Shown here piece after piece: positions 62,039 to 64,000 of a DNA stretch of 64,000 nucleotides. The notes under the pieces were generated by a model. It saw only the letters and a program-made list of their open reading frames with translations, was not told where the DNA came from and searched no databases. The number at the start of each line of letters is the position of its first letter. Positions within the stretch are counted from its first letter, which is position 1. Where the stretch lies: assembly GCF_004634245.1 (NCBI RefSeq), contig NZ_SJTF01000003.1, positions 124,001 to 188,000 on the forward strand, in the 5' to 3' direction. This DNA is from Flavobacterium foetidum (lineage in GTDB: Bacteria; Bacteroidota; Bacteroidia; Flavobacteriales; Flavobacteriaceae). A program made the translations under genes and the position numbers.

Positions 62039-64000
62039 ATGCTTCCTAAAAAATTATATCTTTTGTTGATTGTTATATTTACGGTTTTTAATTCCTTTTC
62101 ACAGGAAAAATTTACTTTAAGCGGCATCATCAGCGACAGCAAAAATAATGAGACACTGATTGGTGTTAGCATTTACATTCCGGCTTTAAAAACAGGAACT
62201 GCTACAAACGAATATGGTTTTTATTCACTTTCTGTTCCAGAAGGCGAATACGAAATCGAAATCAGCTTTATAGGTTATCAGACGATTCAGAGGAGCATTG
62301 TTTTGAATCGAAATACCAAAATGAATTTTTCAATCAAAGAAGGCGGAGAAGAACTTCAGGAAGTAATTATAAAAGACAATCGAAGCAAAATCAATATTAA
62401 ATCTCCTGAAATGAGCGTAAATAAACTCTCTATTTCAGCCATAAAAAAAATGCCTGTCGTTTTAGGAGAAGTCGATGTCATAAAATCGATTTTATTGCTT
62501 CCGGGAGTTACAAATGCAGGCGAAGGCGCTTCAGGCTTTAATGTTCGCGGAGGCGGCGCCGATCAGAATCTTATATTACTAGATGAAGCGACAATATTTA
62601 ATTCCTCGCATGTTTTTGGATTTTTCTCTGTTTTTAATCCCGATGCGGTTAAAGATTTAAAATTGTTTAAAGGAGGAATTCCGGCAAGATATGGAGGCAG
62701 GGTTTCTTCTGTTTTAGATATTTATCAAAAAGACGGAAGCAGTAAAGAATTCCATATAAATGGAGGAATTGGATTAATTTCGAGCCGTCTGCTTGCCGAA
62801 GGACCGATTGTAAAAGACAAAGCTTCGTTTCTCATTGGTGGAAGAACTTCTTATGCGCATTTATTTCTCAAATTTTCTGAGGAAGACAAAAATAACGCCG
62901 CATATTTTTATGACCTTAATACAAAACTGAGCTATAAAATAAACGACAACAACAACTTGTATTTATCTGGCTACTTTGGCCGAGACGTATTCAGCCTTAA
63001 TAAAAGCTTTACCAATATTTATGGAAATTCGACCTTAAACCTGCGGTGGAATCATTTGTATTCGAGCAAACTATTTTCTAATTTATCGCTGATTTACAGT
63101 GATTATTATTACGGTTTAGAGCTTGATGTAGTTGGTTTTAAATGGGACTCTGGCATCAAAAACTACAATATCAAATACGATTTCAAACATTATTTTTCGG
63201 ATAAATTCAAACTCAATTATGGCTTAAACGGAATTTATTACGAATTCAATCCGGGAACCATTAAACCCAAAGGCGAAGATTCGGGAATAAATCCGGATCA
63301 ATTAGACAAAAAATATGCTTTTGAACCGTCTCTTTATTTGGATGCCGAAAGTCAGCTTTCAAAAAAAATAACACTTTCATACGGACTCCGTTATAGCCTT
63401 TTTTATCGTCTGGGCGAATCGACAATCAATTATTACGAGAATAATCAGCCTGTTACTTTTAATGAAGATATGCAGATTTACGAAAAAGGAATTCCGACTT
63501 CAACAAAGTATTTTGAGAAAAATAAAGTAATTCAGGATTACCGTAATTTTGAGCCCCGCTTTTCAATTTCATATCAATTAAATGACGACCAATCTGTTAA
63601 GGCAAGTTACAACAGAATGGCGCAGTATCTTCAGTTAATATCCAATACCTCCTCTCCTACACCGCTTGATGTCTGGATGCCGAGCGATAATTACATCAAA
63701 CCTCAAATCGCTGATCAAGGCGCATTAGGTTATTTTAGGAATATTAAGGACGGTGCTTATACCATTGAAGTCGAAACTTATTATAAAAAGATTAAAAACC
63801 GCTTAGATTATATAGACGGTGCCGACCTAATTGCCAACAATGCTGTAGAGCAGGTTATTTTAAATGGCCGCATGCGAGCTTATGGCCTTGAAATTATGGT
63901 AAAGAAAAACGAAGGAAGATTTAACGGCTGGATTTCTTATACTTTATCAAAATCAGAACAGCAGACTCCAGGCAGAACGCCGCAAGAAATCGGAATAAAT
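62039..64000 (+). CDS. TonB-dependent receptor with carboxypeptidase-like domain (3' end outside window)
   Basis: The gene starts at ATG 62039 and is open to the window end (654 codons). A signal peptide (LYLLLIVIFTVFNSFSQ) is followed by a CarboxypepD_reg-like domain (about 25-110: GIISDSKNNETLIGVSIYIP, SFIGYQTIQRSI), a plug domain (VDVIKSILLLPGVTNAGEG, GFNVRGGGADQNLILLDEA, GGIPARYGGRVSSVLDI), and barrel strands such as LNLRWNHLYSSKLFSNL. These are outer-membrane importers powered by TonB. No SusD partner is visible. The ligand is unknown. Confidence 0.92.
   Translation, partial: MLPKKLYLLLIVIFTVFNSFSQEKFTLSGIISDSKNNETLIGVSIYIPALKTGTATNEYGFYSLSVPEGEYEIEISFIGYQTIQRSIVLNRNTKMNFSIKEGGEELQEVIIKDNRSKINIKSPEMSVNKLSISAIKKMPVVLGEVDVIKSILLLPGVTNAGEGASGFNVRGGGADQNLILLDEATIFNSSHVFGFFSVFNPDAVKDLKLFKGGIPARYGGRVSSVLDIYQKDGSSKEFHINGGIGLISSRLLAEGPIVKDKASFLIGGRTSYAHLFLKFSEEDKNNAAYFYDLNTKLSYKINDNNNLYLSGYFGRDVFSLNKSFTNIYGNSTLNLRWNHLYSSKLFSNLSLIYSDYYYGLELDVVGFKWDSGIKNYNIKYDFKHYFSDKFKLNYGLNGIYYEFNPGTIKPKGEDSGINPDQLDKKYAFEPSLYLDAESQLSKKITLSYGLRYSLFYRLGESTINYYENNQPVTFNEDMQIYEKGIPTSTKYFEKNKVIQDYRNFEPRFSISYQLNDDQSVKASYNRMAQYLQLISNTSSPTPLDVWMPSDNYIKPQIADQGALGYFRNIKDGAYTIEVETYYKKIKNRLDYIDGADLIANNAVEQVILNGRMRAYGLEIMVKKNEGRFNGWISYTLSKSEQQTPGRTPQEIGIN

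Overview
The window is a stretch of chromosome from a Bacteroidota bacterium, most likely a Flavobacterium. The evidence is AT-rich DNA, promoters of the Bacteroidota type (TTG about 19 bp upstream of TAnnTTTG), weak Shine-Dalgarno sequences, and flavobacterial families: TonB-dependent receptor with a carboxypeptidase-like plug extension, DUF5723 and DUF6515 proteins, DUF3276/PUR protein, long NusB, monomeric isocitrate dehydrogenase and S41 lipoprotein-rich envelope genes. I see no rRNA, tRNA, prophage, insertion sequence, integron or CRISPR array.

Layout. 0-1.3 kb: 3' part of a TPR repeat protein (minus strand). 1.6-10 kb: ftsE followed by a surface-glycan locus on both strands, with four glycosyltransferases, a dTDP-sugar 3,4-ketoisomerase (FdtA/QdtA type), a DegT-type sugar aminotransferase (FdtB/QdtB type), a Wzx-like flippase and a FemAB/GNAT-like transferase. 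Together these look like supply and export of a 3-amino-3,6-dideoxyhexose glycan. 10-17.8 kb: TRIC channel, a secreted unknown, then the conserved membrane module RDD / SpoIIM-like / DUF4129 / DUF4350 / MoxR / DUF58. 17.9-31 kb: an alkaline-phosphatase-fold enzyme, SpoU/TrmH methyltransferase, bifunctional Rel/SpoT, Fur-family regulator, purA, Nudix, S41 peptidase, DUF4261, hydrolase, L,D-transpeptidase and guaB. purA, guaB and pyrD place three nucleotide biosynthesis genes near the stringent-response gene. 31-36 kb: a G-depleted 33-unit heptamer array, a DUF5723/lipoprotein pair, HMG-CoA lyase, and a SatD-DUF3307 pair behind a phased operator array. 36-49.9 kb: pyrD, porin, DUF6515, formylglycine-generating-type enzyme, pepT, YdeI-like protein, yajC, nusB, branched-chain amino acid dehydrogenase, ABC exporter, PUR protein, two hydrolases and a CsaA-like protein. 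50-58.6 kb: hydrolase, thioredoxin-like protein, a candidate structured ncRNA, a GreA/Rnk-type protein, cytochrome c lipoprotein, cyclophilin-FKBP fusion, MFS transporter, cupin, archaemetzincin lipoprotein, sugar isomerase/epimerase, lipoprotein and trmD. 59-64 kb: rplS, icd and the 5' part of a TonB-dependent receptor.

Most genes are housekeeping or envelope functions. The points that most deserve a second look are these. (1) The SatD protein reads like a class III nucleotide-cyclase-type palm domain fused to an HTH, paired with a membrane protein and preceded by palindromes repeated at exactly 28 bp. (2) There is a promoter-driven, hairpin-rich transcript at 51.64-51.82 kb. (3) Several intergenic repeats have 7-bp or 8-bp periodicity, and some of these carry a -7 promoter box. 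(4) An archaemetzincin appears to be exported as a lipoprotein. All functional statements come from reading the translated sequence and remembered family motifs. No database search was run.
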